Source of the DNA: Uranotaenia lowii
Taxonomy: Eukaryota > Arthropoda > Insecta > Diptera > Culicidae
DNA length: 64,000 bases
Assembly (NCBI RefSeq): GCF_029784155.1
Contig: NC_073692.1
Coordinates: 154,410,334 to 154,474,333 of the forward strand
Direction: 5' to 3'
Notes under the pieces: generated by a model
What the model saw: only the letters and a program-made list of their open reading frames with translations
Told to the model about the DNA's origin: nothing
The model's database searches: none
Position numbers and translations under genes: made by a program
In this document: positions 13,101-28,100 of the stretch, in pieces
Layout of the letters: each line of letters starts with the position of its first letter
Numbering within the stretch: position 1 is the first letter of the stretch

Positions 13101-16100
13101 TTTTCGTCTTTGACCTCTTAATTTGAATAGAATTTTTTTTATTTAAATCCCTCTATTTGTTTTTTTTTTGTTTTTCTGGGGATTTAACTCTCTCGTATTA
13201 TTCATCTCCTAGTCCTCTATTTGATCTGAAATGAACTATTTTGGTAAATATTGAAAGAGTCGAATCACGTACAGAGTCGATTTTTGAAAATCATACCTGC
13301 TATTGGCTCAAATTGTTTTATTTCAAATGAAAAATTTAAACCAGATCAGTCCATACTAAACTGTCAGTCCTAAGCATACCTTGAACCTCTACGCCAATAC
13401 AAGTTAAGATATAAAGCTGTAGATAAATTTAAAATCATCATTTTGGCCATCTACTGCTAAACAATGATTTCCAATGTGCCCCATCAAGTCCAGTATTGTA
13501 CTTCACAATCTACGAAGAACCTTCCGGTGCACTCTCTGGAGCCACAATTGTTTAAAAAAAATGAAACTTCACCACATCACCACTATACACAAAAAATCGG
13601 TAATTTTAAACTAAATATCAAACTCTCAAACTGATTGAGAGCATTAAAATATGTTGATTTCTTAAAACTTAGTTACGCCCTGATTTGGAGCTGAGATTAG
13701 ATTTACAAGAGTTTTGTTCCAAAACATCTCAAAATATTGAGCCAATAAAATTCATATACAAAAAATTAGCTTAGCCATGATTTTTGGGCGTGTTCATTTT
13801 ATTTAAATTTTATTTAAATATTCATATTTATACATCGAAATATTGCTTTTAGAACTGTAATAAATCGAAATAAAATCCTTTTGTTTCACTCTCTGGAGCC
13901 ACTTTTATCTAGAAATAACATAACTAAACTGTTTTGACCGCATCCAAATATTTCGTTTTTTTTCAACCAGGTCTTACTGCCAGCATCAAGTTTACTTCAA
14001 ATCCAATCAGTACGGGAGGCATGCTGCAAATTCCTACTTCGCCAGCTGCATCCCTCAAACTGCCTCGGAATAAGAAGCTTTGCAGGTAAGTTATTCGTTT
14101 TCTATTTTAAAAAAATCCTTAACCTTCTTCTAAGAATATCTTTCCTGCCCAAAAATATCAAGTTCATCCTTCGACTAAAAAAAATCCTTTCGCTTCAATC
14201 CATTCACCCCAGAGCGTTCTATCTGTGTATTTATAAACTCCTTAATTGGTCGTTTCGGGCTACTCAATTATCGGGAGGACATAACCGATTTCGGATACCC
14301 ACCTTAAAGGGAAGGAAAAAAACAGGAAATCGGAAATAACCAAAATTCGCTCAAACGACACCGGTCGGACGATGGTCGATGCTGGGCGGATGTTATCGTT
14401 AGGATGCCCTCGGGGCTATTTGACGATAATGACCCAATGAATATGATTGATAGCCTCTTTTTGGAGTTAATTTTGCAGCCACTAAAACGATCAGCCGTAG
14501 AAGGTTGGTCTTTGTGTTTGGAGGGGGGCCCTTTTTTGGATGCTGAAATATGTTATGGAATAAAATCCAAATTTCTCGCGTGAGTTTTCATTACGTCGTA
14601 CGAAAAAAAATGTAAACAACCGGTTTTATCACGAAAAAATACAAAAACTGACATAAACTAGTCGCAATTTCTTTCCATTTAGATTATTTGTAGCGTGGAC
14701 AATAAATTCTATGTGTGTAATACAAATTATAAAGTTGTTTTGATAACTTTTGCAGCAGTTTTCTTTGAATTCTTAAAATGTTTCATACGACGTGATGAAA
14801 GCTCATGCGAGATTGGGTTTTTATGGCTAGCATTACACAAAATACTAAATTTCTAAATTTTCAATCTATATCTGTTATCTATCTATAAATTTGATGGAAC
14901 TTCTTCCCACCATCTAAGTTAAAACTTTTGAATATGGGAGCTGATAAATATTGACCTATGAAAAACTAAGATAAGTAATTACTTTCCGATTTATCAAATG
15001 GCAATTTAACCCACGCTCAATCGTAGAATTGTAGATAAAAAAAACCCACAATCACAATCCAAGTGACAATCATGTAACAATTAATCAAAGATGTCAATTG
15101 GGGGGAAAACAGCCATTCAGAATATGTCTCTCACGTTGAGTGGGGAAAGCAGCAAATCGCAATGAAAACAGATGGATGACATAGGCCTCGGTGGCCAGGT
15201 CGTTCTTCCTCTAGTCTATTAGGATGATTTCATTTTTTTTTTCGAATTTTCTATGGTGAAGCTATTCTAAAAATTACTAAAAATGATCTCCATTTTACAT
15301 TACATATTTTATTCAAATATGGATGTTACCTTCAGAAAACAAAAAAAAATAGTACAACTTTTAATAGAAATATTTAAGCCGAGTTCATAGACGCTTACCT
15401 TAACTATACTAGTGAATACCGGAATGCCTGTTTTTATTAAATCCCTCGCTTGTATCCCGCGGGAAACCTTCTAATCCCACCCTCGTTTTCTGGCAACTTT
15501 TCTACGCTTTATGGTGGTGTTAACCTTCAATCAGAACAAACAGCTTCATTAAAAATTCATCACGCAAGTTATTCCTGCTTTTTGAAAGCACGGAGTTTAG
15601 TTTATTCATTTTACTGCTGGCAATAAACTAGATTTACAAGGTGCAAGTAATAAAACGTAAGCATCATGGTTAAAATGTATTTGTGACATCAAAAATCTAT
15701 TAATTAGATCGTTCACTTCAAATCAAATATTTTTTTCGATCATAGCCGTTTTACCATCTGTTAGTCTGAAAATCCGGTGTCATTGCAATCCCTACAAACG
15801 GTCAACGCAATCATTGAATCACCCTTTAAGAGGCGAGTTACAATTAGCGCCATACGAGCCGACCCATGCGCCACACAATAGCCGGTACTTTGCTGGCTAA
15901 GTAAAACAGTACATACAATTAGAATTGCAATAAACGGCCAGCAGATCACACGCGTCTTTTGTGTTCTGTCCTGTGTAGTCCCGTACCTAGCTATGCAATA
16001 AAATTCTAAGTCTGATCCGAACCGTCGCGCTGTATTTTTTAACCCGTTTGTTCGTCGAATAAATGTACGTTTTGCCCGAAAATCCAATTCCGTAGAAAAA

Positions 16101-19100
16101 CACCATCTTTAGGGCAATCGCGACTTTATATAAAGAAATTTTCACTAAATGTAGTTCAACTATCCAACTAACACTTCACATAATTTGAAGACTGTACTTG
16201 AACTCTGAGGAAATATTTTCTATTCCTAAACAAAGCACCAACGAAAATTTTATCAATTTACAACATTTTTTGTGATAAATTCTGATTTTGTGAAAAAAAA
16301 AAACCAAAAACATATGGATTACAATGTTTTTCATACAAACATCCGTCCAAAAAAGAATGAAATCGTCTGTTGGGCGATAATGGACTTCATTTTTTACCCG
16401 GCACCATTTTTGATCACGTTCATCGATTTTGACGAAACTTGGCCTGGCACTAGTTAGATCAATCATTTTTACATCTTTGAATCAAATTTCAAGGTTTTTC
16501 AATGAAAATTGTCAAAGATACAACACATTTAGTGAAGCAATTCAAAATTTCCCTTTTTTACGGGAATAGCTGTATCTTTGTTTCCCGTCATTGTAAAGAC
16601 TTCAAATTGTGTGGAGTGTTAGTTGGATAGTTGAACTAGATTGTGTGAAAATTTCATGTAAAAATATCAACCGAAAGAGAAATTTTGTTTATTTTGTTTA
16701 TGTTATATAAAATCATCTGACATATGTATGTGTCCTAATGATCTACTTTATATAATTTGTACATAACATGATACTTTTCCTAAGTTCTTAATTGGTCACT
16801 TAAGCCAGATTCAATGCGGCGTCTAAAAGTTGAAATGGATACGTGGATACATTGAAGTCGAAGATATTAAAATAACGTAAAAAGCATAACTTTGCGGAAC
16901 GGAGAGGGTCATTGCTGCCATATCGCGTGCATCTTGGTTCCAGAGAGAGCCAATTCCTATTGCGCAGGGTTCTTTCTGGAGCATAAATATTGCAGCGAGA
17001 GAGTAACCAGGAGCAGTCGATTTCGTTCCGAAGAATCTTTGCCACGAACATCGATTGACCGATGGAAAGACGATCCGACAGCGTATGAAGTCCAAGCAGG
17101 GCACATCGTTGTGCGTATGGAGGTAAATTTAATGGATTCTCCCAAGGTAGATCACGAAGAGTATAACGCACGAACCGACGTTGAATTGCTTCAAAACGCG
17201 CTGCCCATGCAGCTTCAAACGGCCACCATACCAGGTTCGCAGATTCCAATATTTATTGATCATTATATTATTGATCGCACCAGGCAGCAATACAAAGCTC
17301 GCAAGCAAATCGGATCAGTGAAATTTTTGCTCAAACATATAATGAATCCCAGCATTCCGTTTGCCTTCTCGAGTACCACATAATAATGACGCTTAAAAGT
17401 CATACGGTTGTCCAACAAAATGCCAAGATTCTTAATCTCCTCAACACGATGCAACTGCTCGCCCAGAATGTTGTAGTGATGCATGAAAGGATTTTTCATA
17501 CGCCCAAATGTTATAATACAGCACTTCGCAACGCTCAAAACAAGTAAATTATTAGCGCACCAGTTCCTAACTGTGTTCAAGAAGCGTTGCAATTCATAAC
17601 AATCAGCTTGGTTGTTTATGACTAAAAATATTTTCAGGTCGTCCGCGTATAGGAGAACTCCACATCCAATGAGCAACAAATTAATGTCGTTACAGAATAG
17701 TGTAAACCATAAAGGACTCAAATTGCTACCTTGGGGTACCCCAGACTTTGGAATAAAGTCAGAGGATTCCGCAGAACCAATTCTCACAGCCAATCGACGA
17801 TCCGTTAGGTAGCTTGTGATCCATGCACACAATCGTTCGAAAAACCTAGTCGATGCAATTTTTTCAAGAGAATATCGTGGTTTACAGAGTCAAATAAATA
17901 AATAAATAAATCAAATGCTGCCGAAATATCGGTATATATCGCGACGATTTGTTTCCCGCCATCCATGTTGAATATGCAGAAGGATGTGAAAACCATCAGG
18001 TTTGAAGTTACCGAGCGTTTAGGAAAAAATCCGTGCTGATTCTCAGAGATCCAGTTCCCGCAAGTAGAAAACATGACATCGTTGATGATCCTCTCAAATA
18101 CTTTCGAACAGGCAGCTAGCGATGTGACTCCGCGGTAGTTAAGAACATCTTGCTTGTCACCTTTTTTATGTACTGGGCTCATAAGCGATTTTTTTCCAGA
18201 TGGTAGGAAATTTTTGCTGTTCTAGAGACTGATTAAAAATGCGTGTAAGTGGTTTTACCAGCAAAGAGCGACACTTTTTTAATACGCATGCCGGTATTCC
18301 ATCCTGTCCAGCTGAAGTGGAATTCTTCAAATTATTGATAGCTTCTAAAACCATTTCCTCGCTAACAGCAAAAACATCCAGATCTAACACATCGATAAGT
18401 AATCGTGTTACAGCGGCGTTTAATTGATCGGCAGTTGGCGATTTCACTGAAAAGACACTGGCGAAATGCGTCGCAAAAAGGTAATATTTTTCGGCAGGTG
18501 ACGTGGCAATACGGGTTTTTAATTTGAGAATAGCTGGAAGCCCGGACTCCGTCCGTTTGGAGTTTACAAATCTCCAGCACTTTTTTGGATTGCGACGAAG
18601 CTCGCTCTGAGTACGATCCACATAACGGCGATAGCACAGTCGATTATATATCCGGTATTGTTTAATAGCATCGTTAAAATTGATTTTCACAAATGGGCAT
18701 CTGGAGTTACAAAACTTCCGCAACAATTTCGAACGTGTCTTTTTCAATCGTTTCAGGTGAGCATGAGTCCAAGGAGGTCGAAGAGGAGGTCGCACCAAGG
18801 GTACGGGTATATCAAACGCGTCATCCAGAATTGCGCAAAATATATTAACAGCCACATCTACGTTCATGTAACATTGAATGTCGGACCAGTCGACTTCAGA
18901 CAGAACACGGTTCATAGCATCAAAATCCACGCGATTAAAGTCGCTGATGCATCTAAATCCTCAATATATGCGATAGGACTCGGGAACGAGATTTCAAACT
19001 CCAAAGGAGGGTGGTACACGTCTATAGGGACGACGACATTGCTCGCCTCAATTATGGGGCTGATCAGAATAGATTCATCCACGAAAACCAAATCCAGCGT

Positions 19101-22100
19101 TCGATTCTGAGAATTTCGAATCCCGTTTCGCTGTTTCACTTCATTCAGCGTCGTTCCATCCATCCAAGAGTGAAGCACTAGCTGTGTTCATCACTGAGAC
19201 AGAATCTAAAACCATGGTGTTGTTTTGGCCAGGAATCCAGAACAGTTGCGATTGGTTGAAGTTGCGATGGCGATTGGCAGTTTGTCAAAGTTGGAGGTGG
19301 GTGCGCAACTTCCCACGATTTCATTCTTTTTTGAACGCAACTGTAACTCTAAACGCTTATTTCAAATTTTATGCTGTAACTCAAAAGATGAATATTTTAG
19401 TAACTCAATGCTCAACCCAAAGTTTTATTAAATTGCATTTTAAACAAGTTTGTCAAACACTGTTTAGATATTGGACCAACGGTTTAGAAGTATAATTCAT
19501 TATTCTACTTATAACGATATTAATCAAAAAAATCTTATCATTTTTATGGACTTGTGATATAGCCCAGTTGGCAAGTCTGCTGTCTCCTGAGCCGATGTCC
19601 GCGAGTTCGAGACCAAGAGCAAACATTGAACACAGTTGTACCGGATAAGTTTTTCAATAACGATCCGCCAACTGCAACGTTGATAAAGTCGCGAATGCCA
19701 TAAAGATGGTAAAACGACTATAATCGAATCAAAAAGAAAATTTTATTTTTATAGAGCTCATTTTATTGCAAAACTTCTTTGAGGTCACCTAGAATAAGGT
19801 TGCCAGATTGCCCGGTTTTATCCAGGTTTGCCCGAGTATTTGATACAAAATCTGACAAATGTCCGGGCCGGCCCGGTTGCCCAGATTTCATTGAAAAAAG
19901 TCCGGATTTTACCCGGATTTATTCACTTTGTTTTCCAAAACAAACAGAAAAAAAAAACAAATTGTGTTGTAAAAATCTTTATTCATGCGTCCAAAACGAA
20001 ATTTTTTGAAATTTTTTAATAAAATAACCATGAGAAGTTTTTTGAAAGCCTAAAACAAGATTTAAAAACTGATGATAAAAAACAATATTTTTGCAAGTTT
20101 TTTTTCTTGATTGTTGATCAATTCCTGGATATTGACCAAACTTACCCGGATTTTTGGTTGACATTTTGAAATCAAATGCCCGGATTTTAGATGAAATAGC
20201 TCGGAATTGTCCGACCCGGGTACGTACTGAAATAATTCTGGCAACCTTGACCTAAAAGATAAAATGTTAAACGAAAAAGATATAAACAACGATCACGTTA
20301 TTAACTTTTTTTACCTAAAGTACAGTGCATATGAGCGAGGTAGAACTTGTTCTATTTAGACGATTTAGACACTCCAGCGATTGTGGGATTCAAAATGCGC
20401 ACATTGATTCTTAACCCTGTGCCCAGTTGTGGTTTTCAATTTTTTCGCTAAATGATGAAACATATGTTAATCAATCAGTCCTTGTTACTGTAAACTGTGT
20501 GACAAGTAATTGTCAAAAGCTAGAGAGAAGCTTAAAACGTGAGAAAACTGCAAATGGACCTATTTTTCGAGAAATGATCAATTGGGTAGCCCCAGAAATC
20601 ATTGGACAAAGTTTTTCTCTATTTAAAGAAATGGATTCCAGTTAGGTCAAAGAGTTAACATCATTTTTAAATTGATTTTTTAAGACAAAAATATAGTTAG
20701 GAAGGAGAGGTGGAAAATAAACCCCGTCTAAAGGCAGGGAAAAGTACGAAAACAATTTGAAAAATATGCACAAGATTTACTTTTCATATAAGTTGGAATA
20801 TCTCAGTTATTTGTGAGCCAATTTAAACAAAATCTTTTTAATAAAGCTATGGGTCAGTATTAGTTTATCTCCAAATTTAGTAAATAATGTAAATCTGTAA
20901 AAACTACAACTAAAAAAGTACTGAGAGCCAAGTTCATGAGCCTTTTAGCTATGCAATTGTAAGTAAAATTATCAAAAAAAATCTAATCTATATAGTTTTC
21001 GTCGAATAAAAGTTATTCGTTATCATGAAAACTAAGCTTCTGTTAATTTTGAGTAAAAAGTTTGGGTTTTAGAGTATAAACCCCCTAAGAGGAGATTATT
21101 TAAATTATATGAATATATTTATTTGAGTTCTGTATTTCGAGTTCCACAATTTAAGGAGAATAAATATGAGTAGTTAATCAAGCTAAGCTTAGAAAAACAA
21201 AATTTTAAAGGTTTGTTTTCAATCTCTTGGTACATAGAATATGTCTTTTTTACCAGGCAATTCCCAGCAAACATTTAAGAAGGTATATCGCAGGAACAGT
21301 AGAATTATTCAAACATATAAACCAGATGAAACTTACTTACTTAATGGTCCCGCGCCGATCCTCCGGTGCATAGGGCCGTGGTAAAAGACCTCCACTGTTG
21401 ACGATCCGGAGCCAGCGTCTTCATCTGGTCCCAGTCAAGACTCTCGTCGACAGTTCGGATTTCACGAGTTTCTGGGTCTGCCTCTTCTTCGATGTCCATC
21501 TGGATTCCAATCTAGCGCCTCTCTGCAAATCTCGTTTTCATCTTTTCGCAGCGTGTGCCCAATCCATCTCCACTTACGTTCCCGGATCTCGATTTCTAGC
21601 GCCCTTTGATGACACCGGCGATGTAGTTCCTCATTCGAGATCCAGTTGCCAGGCCACCAAGCGCGGATGATATTCCGCAGGCAGCGGTTTACAAAAACTT
21701 GCAGTTTTCGCCTCGTCACCGCATATGTGCAAGTTTCTCACCCGTACAGCAATACGGATTTGACGTTTGAGTTGAAGATTCGAATTTTCCAGATGAAAAG
21801 ATGTTATTAAACTTATCAAAAAAAAATATAGCTCCAAAAGTGGAGGCGATATATTTACAATAAAAAGATTCCAACGATTTAATTTCCCCACAAAACGCAA
21901 AATAAACGGTTTTATGTTTTTTGAGTGAAACAAAAAAAATCCTCGACCGATAATTGAACTCCAGTTCCCAAGTTCGCTGTCCGGCATCTTACCACAATGC
22001 CAACTCATCAGTAGATATGATCCACGCTATAGCTTTATTGGTGAGGTTTTCTTTTAACAAACCGGTCAAGGGAAGAAAGGAAGAGACCGGATAGAGTGTC

Positions 22101-25100
22101 AATTAAAGGACCGCCCGTTTATCGTAAATCAGTTCACTTTGAGATAACTCAAATCGTTAATGTTGAATAAGCATATTCTCAACTTTTTTGAGACATACCG
22201 TAGATGCAACATTTGTATACCACAGCCTTCTTCTAATTTTTAATTTTATATAATGTAATCAAGTTATCTTATAATGACTACAAAATGATGATGACATAAA
22301 TTCTCGATGAGATCGCAGCAAGCCGTGCTCGAGAACCGTCGTGTTTTTTCAACGTCGCGTTTTCTCGTTTGTATTTTCACGAATATCAATTTTGGTGAAT
22401 TTTAGGTGTTTTAGAGATTTTTGTTTAGAAAGATACATGTTACAAGTGATTGAAATGCATCCAAATAATTGAAATATATGTTTTTCATTTCTAAATTTTA
22501 AATTTGGTGTTCTGTTGTGCTTGGCGAATCGTGCGTGAAGAAAATCAATCGTTGGTTATAGAAAAAAGAATTCTATTCCGGTCGTCGTGATTTTCATGAA
22601 TCATTTGATTTCAATCAAATAAGTTTCGGTTGGAGGGATAATGATGATCTTGTGATTGTGCATCAATCGATGAGTGTATTTCCGTTAACATTTTTGTTCT
22701 CGTAAAATGCTCATGTTGTTTTCTTCGAGTAGAAGAACGGAAAAAGCAAACTGGAGGTCTGAGCAACATTTATTTTCGGCTCGTATTTGCTTTTTTGAGT
22801 GGTTGACAGAGCCTAAGGTAAACGCGAACAATCAATTGGCGGTTGATGTTAGGCGGTTGAAACTGAGGGAACAGTGATGTTGAGAACATGTGAATGCAAC
22901 CAATTTGAAGATGACCAGAACTAGGAAAAATAGGGAGATAGCACCAGCAGGAACCTTTTAAGTTTGGTGAGATCGTTTCTTTTTAAAATTACTCCCTTAA
23001 CCTTATTCGTCCCAGATTTTTCCCACTTACCAATCAATCAATAGTGGTAGCAAATTAGCAATTTGCAAAATATCATATGAAGCGTTTGGCAGGGAACTCC
23101 ACGCTTCATTTCTCCTTTGTTCCTGTATCTTTCGCGGTTTTCATCACATGGTTGGCCTGGCCGTAGTAGAATCTGCAATGCATGGTATGTAACAGATAAT
23201 ACGCTGAAAAGAAAAATGAAAGACGCAAGTCTTCCATTTTCCAGGATGCCTACATGTTTTGACCATGTTGATGTAAGAAAAAGAAGATGAAGAGGAAGAA
23301 ATGATGATGACATAATTTCTCAGACCTTAAGTTAGTATTTTAAAGTTTTTCATTTTCATTCAAAATTTAAAAAAAAATCTTCAATAAATGTACAAAATTT
23401 AACATTATTCCATGCCGTAAAAAACTTTACCCAGTATGACGAATTGGCTTAATGATATCACCTACAAACTTTTTTCTGGTTTAATCATCCTCTACCAACA
23501 CTGTTGGTGTAAAAATATTGCTCAATCACAATTTTTTTTAAATACAAATTAAATTATCTTAGATGGATTTCGGGTTTTTAAAAAACCTTCACTCGATCAC
23601 GGTTGAAACTGTAATGATTTATTGTCTCTAAAACAAACATTTTGTTCCCTTGCGCTTTCCCTAATTCGCACCGAGTGACACTTCGCGTGGATGGTGTCGT
23701 CTCTGCTGCTGTCTGGTGGGAACCTCTTTACTTAAACTTGGAGTTTAATATCGCTGACCATGCTGTCTGGGTGCCAGCGTGTGTACCCGGTACATGTGTT
23801 CCGATTGATTCCGGCTCCAGTGCAATTACTTCCTTAACTTACATACCTATTTTTATAATGCAGTTACCTGTCTGGGGTAACATGCAACGAAATGCATATC
23901 GAAGAGACACCTTGTAAATCTCTTTTCCATATGCTGGAATATAATTGTTTTGCATCACGCGTTTGTCAACATTGAAATTTCATTCATCCAAACATTTATT
24001 TTTATGATTTCAACTAGTAGAATTTTTTGTAGTGTTTTTACCCCTAAATCATCCTTATGTTCAGAAAACATGTAAAAATTAATTTGAACAGATCCAGAAT
24101 TACTACGATTGGTGTTTTTATGCGTAATGGTTTTCATGGAATCGAAATTTTTTATAGAAGCCGTTGAAGTTGAAAAGTGTTGCATGTTGCCCCAGTTGAC
24201 GGTACGTTAACACTTTCTCTTTCCAATTCCGCATTCTATATTTTATTGAGTTTCAGATTCCATAAGCAATAGGAACAAATTTCAATTAAAACCCGGAATC
24301 AAGTTCAAAGTATATATCTATATTTATATATAAATTTCCTTTTTAGTTATCATGTAACGGGTTTCAAAGTACCTCAACTTTTAAACTGTTTATGTGTAAT
24401 TTTTAAATTATCATCGGTACAATTTACAAAGCTGATTGCTACTTTTCCTCTATAAACTCACTAAAAAATAATAAAAAATATTTATAAAAATACCATGGTT
24501 CCACCGTTTTCTATAATAAGGGTTAAAAAACGTTTTCATTAGATTTATCATCATAATCAAAGTTGGTTGCAAGTTACCCTTTTTCTATAGTGAAAATCGC
24601 ATGTTTTAAAAAAAATAAAAAATGCCCCAGTTGACTGTACATATTAACATATGTGAATCTGAATTCATCATATTTCACTTAGAGATTTAAAGTTCAAGAT
24701 TAATGTTTCAAAAACTTCTAATTTCGTTCAAAAATCACACAATGTCGCGTTTTTGTGGTATAAACTAGAACACTCCTAAAAATTCCTCCTGTTCGAACTT
24801 TCTTTTCTTTCATAAATAAGGGAATTTCCGGCTTCCGAACAAACGATAATCATCACGAACATTATCGCATCATAATCTTTCAAACCAGACCGCATCAATC
24901 ATAAGTCATCACGAAATAGATTAACATATTTTCCTTCTCAATGCACCAGATATCATTGAACCATATTGCAGGCTGTAACCAAAGCTTCCATAGTCACCTG
25001 TTCCGGAACACAAGTTTGTCAAGTCGAACAATTCATTGAAGAAAAACATCCACGAATTCATACATTATTCAACAAAGCACGTTTTCTCGCAAATTCTGGT

Positions 25101-28100
25101 CACGTACAACATTCCCGACCCACCCCTCGGTGACATCACATCGTCGACCTTGGCCGGTTCCGACAAAATGAAATGTATAAAACTGGGACGTTTCCGGTAG
25201 ACGCCAATGTTTGGTGGAATGGTGTCCAGCAGCAGGTCTGATCCCGCATTTGTGCCAAATTTGCACGTAATATGGCACTCGGTGGATTTTTCAACCGCGG
25301 TTCTTTTACCGCCAATTTTCCATAACCAGACCCAACCACTACCGACCTATTAGTTTCTTTATAAATCTTATTTCCATATTCTCACCCCTCGTTACTTTTT
25401 CGTTCTCTTCCAGATGCCCACTCGTGCAAGGAACTCCATTCGCGGTCCCATCGTTATGCGCTGCAAAACTTTCAACAAGTTGTTGGCACCGAGGAATTTT
25501 TACTACTAGGATTTAATGAGGTAAATAAAATATTCACCCTTTGCCCACCAGATTCGGGGCAGAGGTTTATATGGTTTATTGCTATGTTTCGGCTTGGAGA
25601 GGGTATAGGATTATTTTCAACATATGGGTAGGCATGCATATCATCAGTTCATACTTATAGTTTTTTTACAGGTGAAAGATGGGTCATATTTAAAACTAAA
25701 AATAAGGTGGTGCCGGTGGTATTTTTTCGCATGATTTTCTACATAAATTTTTATCTAAGTTGCAAATTAAGTTATTTATATGAAAATTGTGATTACTTCA
25801 AATACTTTTATCTGATGAACATATTGTTCTTTATTGATCTTTAATTTTTCAATTCATTTTGGATTTACTACGTTCGAAATTATTTAATTATAATTATCAA
25901 CATAGAATTTAGAAATCTATAATTCATTTATTACAATCCACTTCCAAGTGTATGACATCGGGGTTTTCTGAAGGTTATCGATCTTCGTCTATAATTCTAT
26001 TTATTTTTATATTTTCCCTCCTATCTTCTTTTCTTCTTTAAAAAAGCTAGACTTAAGCAATCCATTGTAAAACCAAATAAACGAGTGTGGCTCCTTAAAG
26101 CTTAATGGTATGAGCCGTTTCAAACAAAATAGTTATAAGAAATAACTATACCAATGTTGTTGAGCACAAGCCTTGAGCGAGCGCTTGTTGTGAAAGTTCA
26201 TTTTCGGAATCTCCGTCCCTACCACAACAAGGCAAATGTTGATTTGACCCAGGAGGAGAAGCCCGAAATTTACTGCAACCTTTCTCTGGAAAGAAAAACA
26301 ACACGCACATACGCACCCGAGGGTTTTCCCAACGGATGCCTACCCCACAGCTTCCACATAACATGTGCGTTGTATATTGAACCTGGAAAAGCTAGAGAGG
26401 GGAAAAATGAGGTTGGGAAACTGCTCCATGTGTTTCTATTCGGGTTCATTTCAGGCCCTTCCCAGATAATGTAATAAACTGTTGGATGAAATTAGGGTCA
26501 ACAGGAGCACGTGTGCTTCGCATATGTACATACATATGTATGATATAGCCCATGTCGTGTAAGGATAAACTTCCAATTGTTAATCCAGATCAAGGGATTT
26601 CGTTCATCCTGTTTTATGCTGTTAAGTTTTTTCTCCGGAGACGATAAAAATCGTTTACAAAGGTCAATCGAATCAATGTTGGAAATTGTTACTCAAATTG
26701 AAAAACCATTTTCAATTCGATTTAAAACGGAAGGATTTATATTCGATTTCTATTGGGATCAATCAATAGCCGTTTTGGAAATTTGAAGTTTTTAACCTTT
26801 TCCAGGTTCAGGATCTGATATCGAACAGCCAGCTGAACATAAGCTCGGAGGAGAAAGTCTTCCAGGCGGTTCTGAACTGGATCAAACATGATCTCAGCGA
26901 ACGGCGGAAGCACATTTCGGAGCTGATGTCCCACGTGCGGCTGCCGCTGGTCAACCGGGAATTCCTGATGAGCTGCGTCGAAACGGAACCGATGGTGCGC
27001 GAAGATACCCACTGCAAGGAGCTGCTCCTGGAGGCGATGAAGTATCACCTGCTTCCGGAACAGCGCAGCTCCCTGGTCAGTCAGCGTACGCTCGAACGAC
27101 GCCCAGAAGGTATGCGTCAGTACCTGTTTGCGGTAGGTGGCGGTAGCTTATTCGCCATTCATAACGAGTGCGAGTGTTACAATCCGAAAACCAATGCCTG
27201 GATGACGATCGCTCCGATGATCTCAAGGCGATCCAGGGCTGGAGTTACGGCTCTTCGGAAATTGCTTTATGTTGTTGGAGGGTAAGATGAGATATAAAAA
27301 CCTCTCTCAAAAATCGTTTTCATTGGCATTTCCTTCATTTTCAGGTACGACGGAGAGAACGATCTCTCTTCGGCGGAGTGTTACAATCCGTTGACAAACG
27401 AGTGGTGCAACATAACCCCCATGGGAACTAAACGATCTTGCCTAGGGACTTGCGCCTTCGATGGCCTTCTGTATGTGTGTGGCGGATACGACGGAGCTTC
27501 GTGCCTGGCCAGTGTAGAACGTTTTGATCCGCTAACGGCAGTTTGGACTTCCTGTCCGGCGATGAACACCCGGCGTCGATACTGCAGAGTGGCTGTGCTT
27601 GACAACTGTATCTACGCTTTGGGTGGATTCGACTCCAGCAACTATCAATCGTCTGTAGAACGGTTTGATCCACGAGTTGGTAATTGGTCAGCGGTTCCCA
27701 GTATGACTTCTCGGCGTAGTAGCTGTGGAGTTGCGGCGCTGGATGGTTATCTATACTGTATTGGAGGTAGTGATGGAACCATGTGTATGCAGACAGGCGA
27801 GAGATTCAACCTGAGAGCGAATAGCTGGGAACCGATTAGTCCCATGCATTCAAGAAGGTAAGCAGTTAATTTATTTTTTTTTTTTTTTTGAAAAACTATA
27901 AATTCACTGTCCCTTAACTTTTGCAGATCGACTCACGAAGTAGTGGAAGCGAACGGCTACCTCTACGCCTTGGGCGGCAACGACGGATCGTCCTCTCTCA
28001 ACTCAGTGGAACGGTACGATCCCCAGGTCAACAAATGGACAATCGTAACTTCAATGCTAACGAGGCGCAGTTCGATCGGGGCTTCGGTGTTGGAGTGTTT

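Larger units (their letters stand above)
8796..13902 (+). repeat. six copies of ACTCTCTGGAGCCAC in one intron
   Basis: The 15-mer occurs at 8796-8810, 10640-10654 (one change, CTCTATGG), 10998-11012, 12653-12667, 13531-13545 and 13888-13902, all on the + strand. The last copy is 68 bases upstream of the next KLHL17 exon. The first four lie in corresponding blocks of the tandem duplication; the last two do not share obvious flanks. Near-complements of its 3' half (GTGTGGCTCC or GTTTGGCTCC) occur at about 8976, 10007 and 26083 in the same gene. Confidence 0.85.

Noticed and set aside
15761..16087. 108-aa - strand ORF in an intron
   Set aside because: No recognisable domain or splice context; may be a fragment of a mobile element.
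16892..17383. 163-aa + strand ORF
   Set aside because: It is the antisense shadow of the LINE reverse transcriptase coded on the - strand at 16800-17830.
22300..22900. Possible additional mobile element in the KLHL17 intron
   Set aside because: Composition shifts slightly, but no termini, target duplication or protein similarity could be identified.
26146..26474. Overlapping ORFs on both strands in a KLHL17 intron
   Set aside because: No domain, no matching splice phase with neighbouring KLHL17 exons, and no homology recognised.
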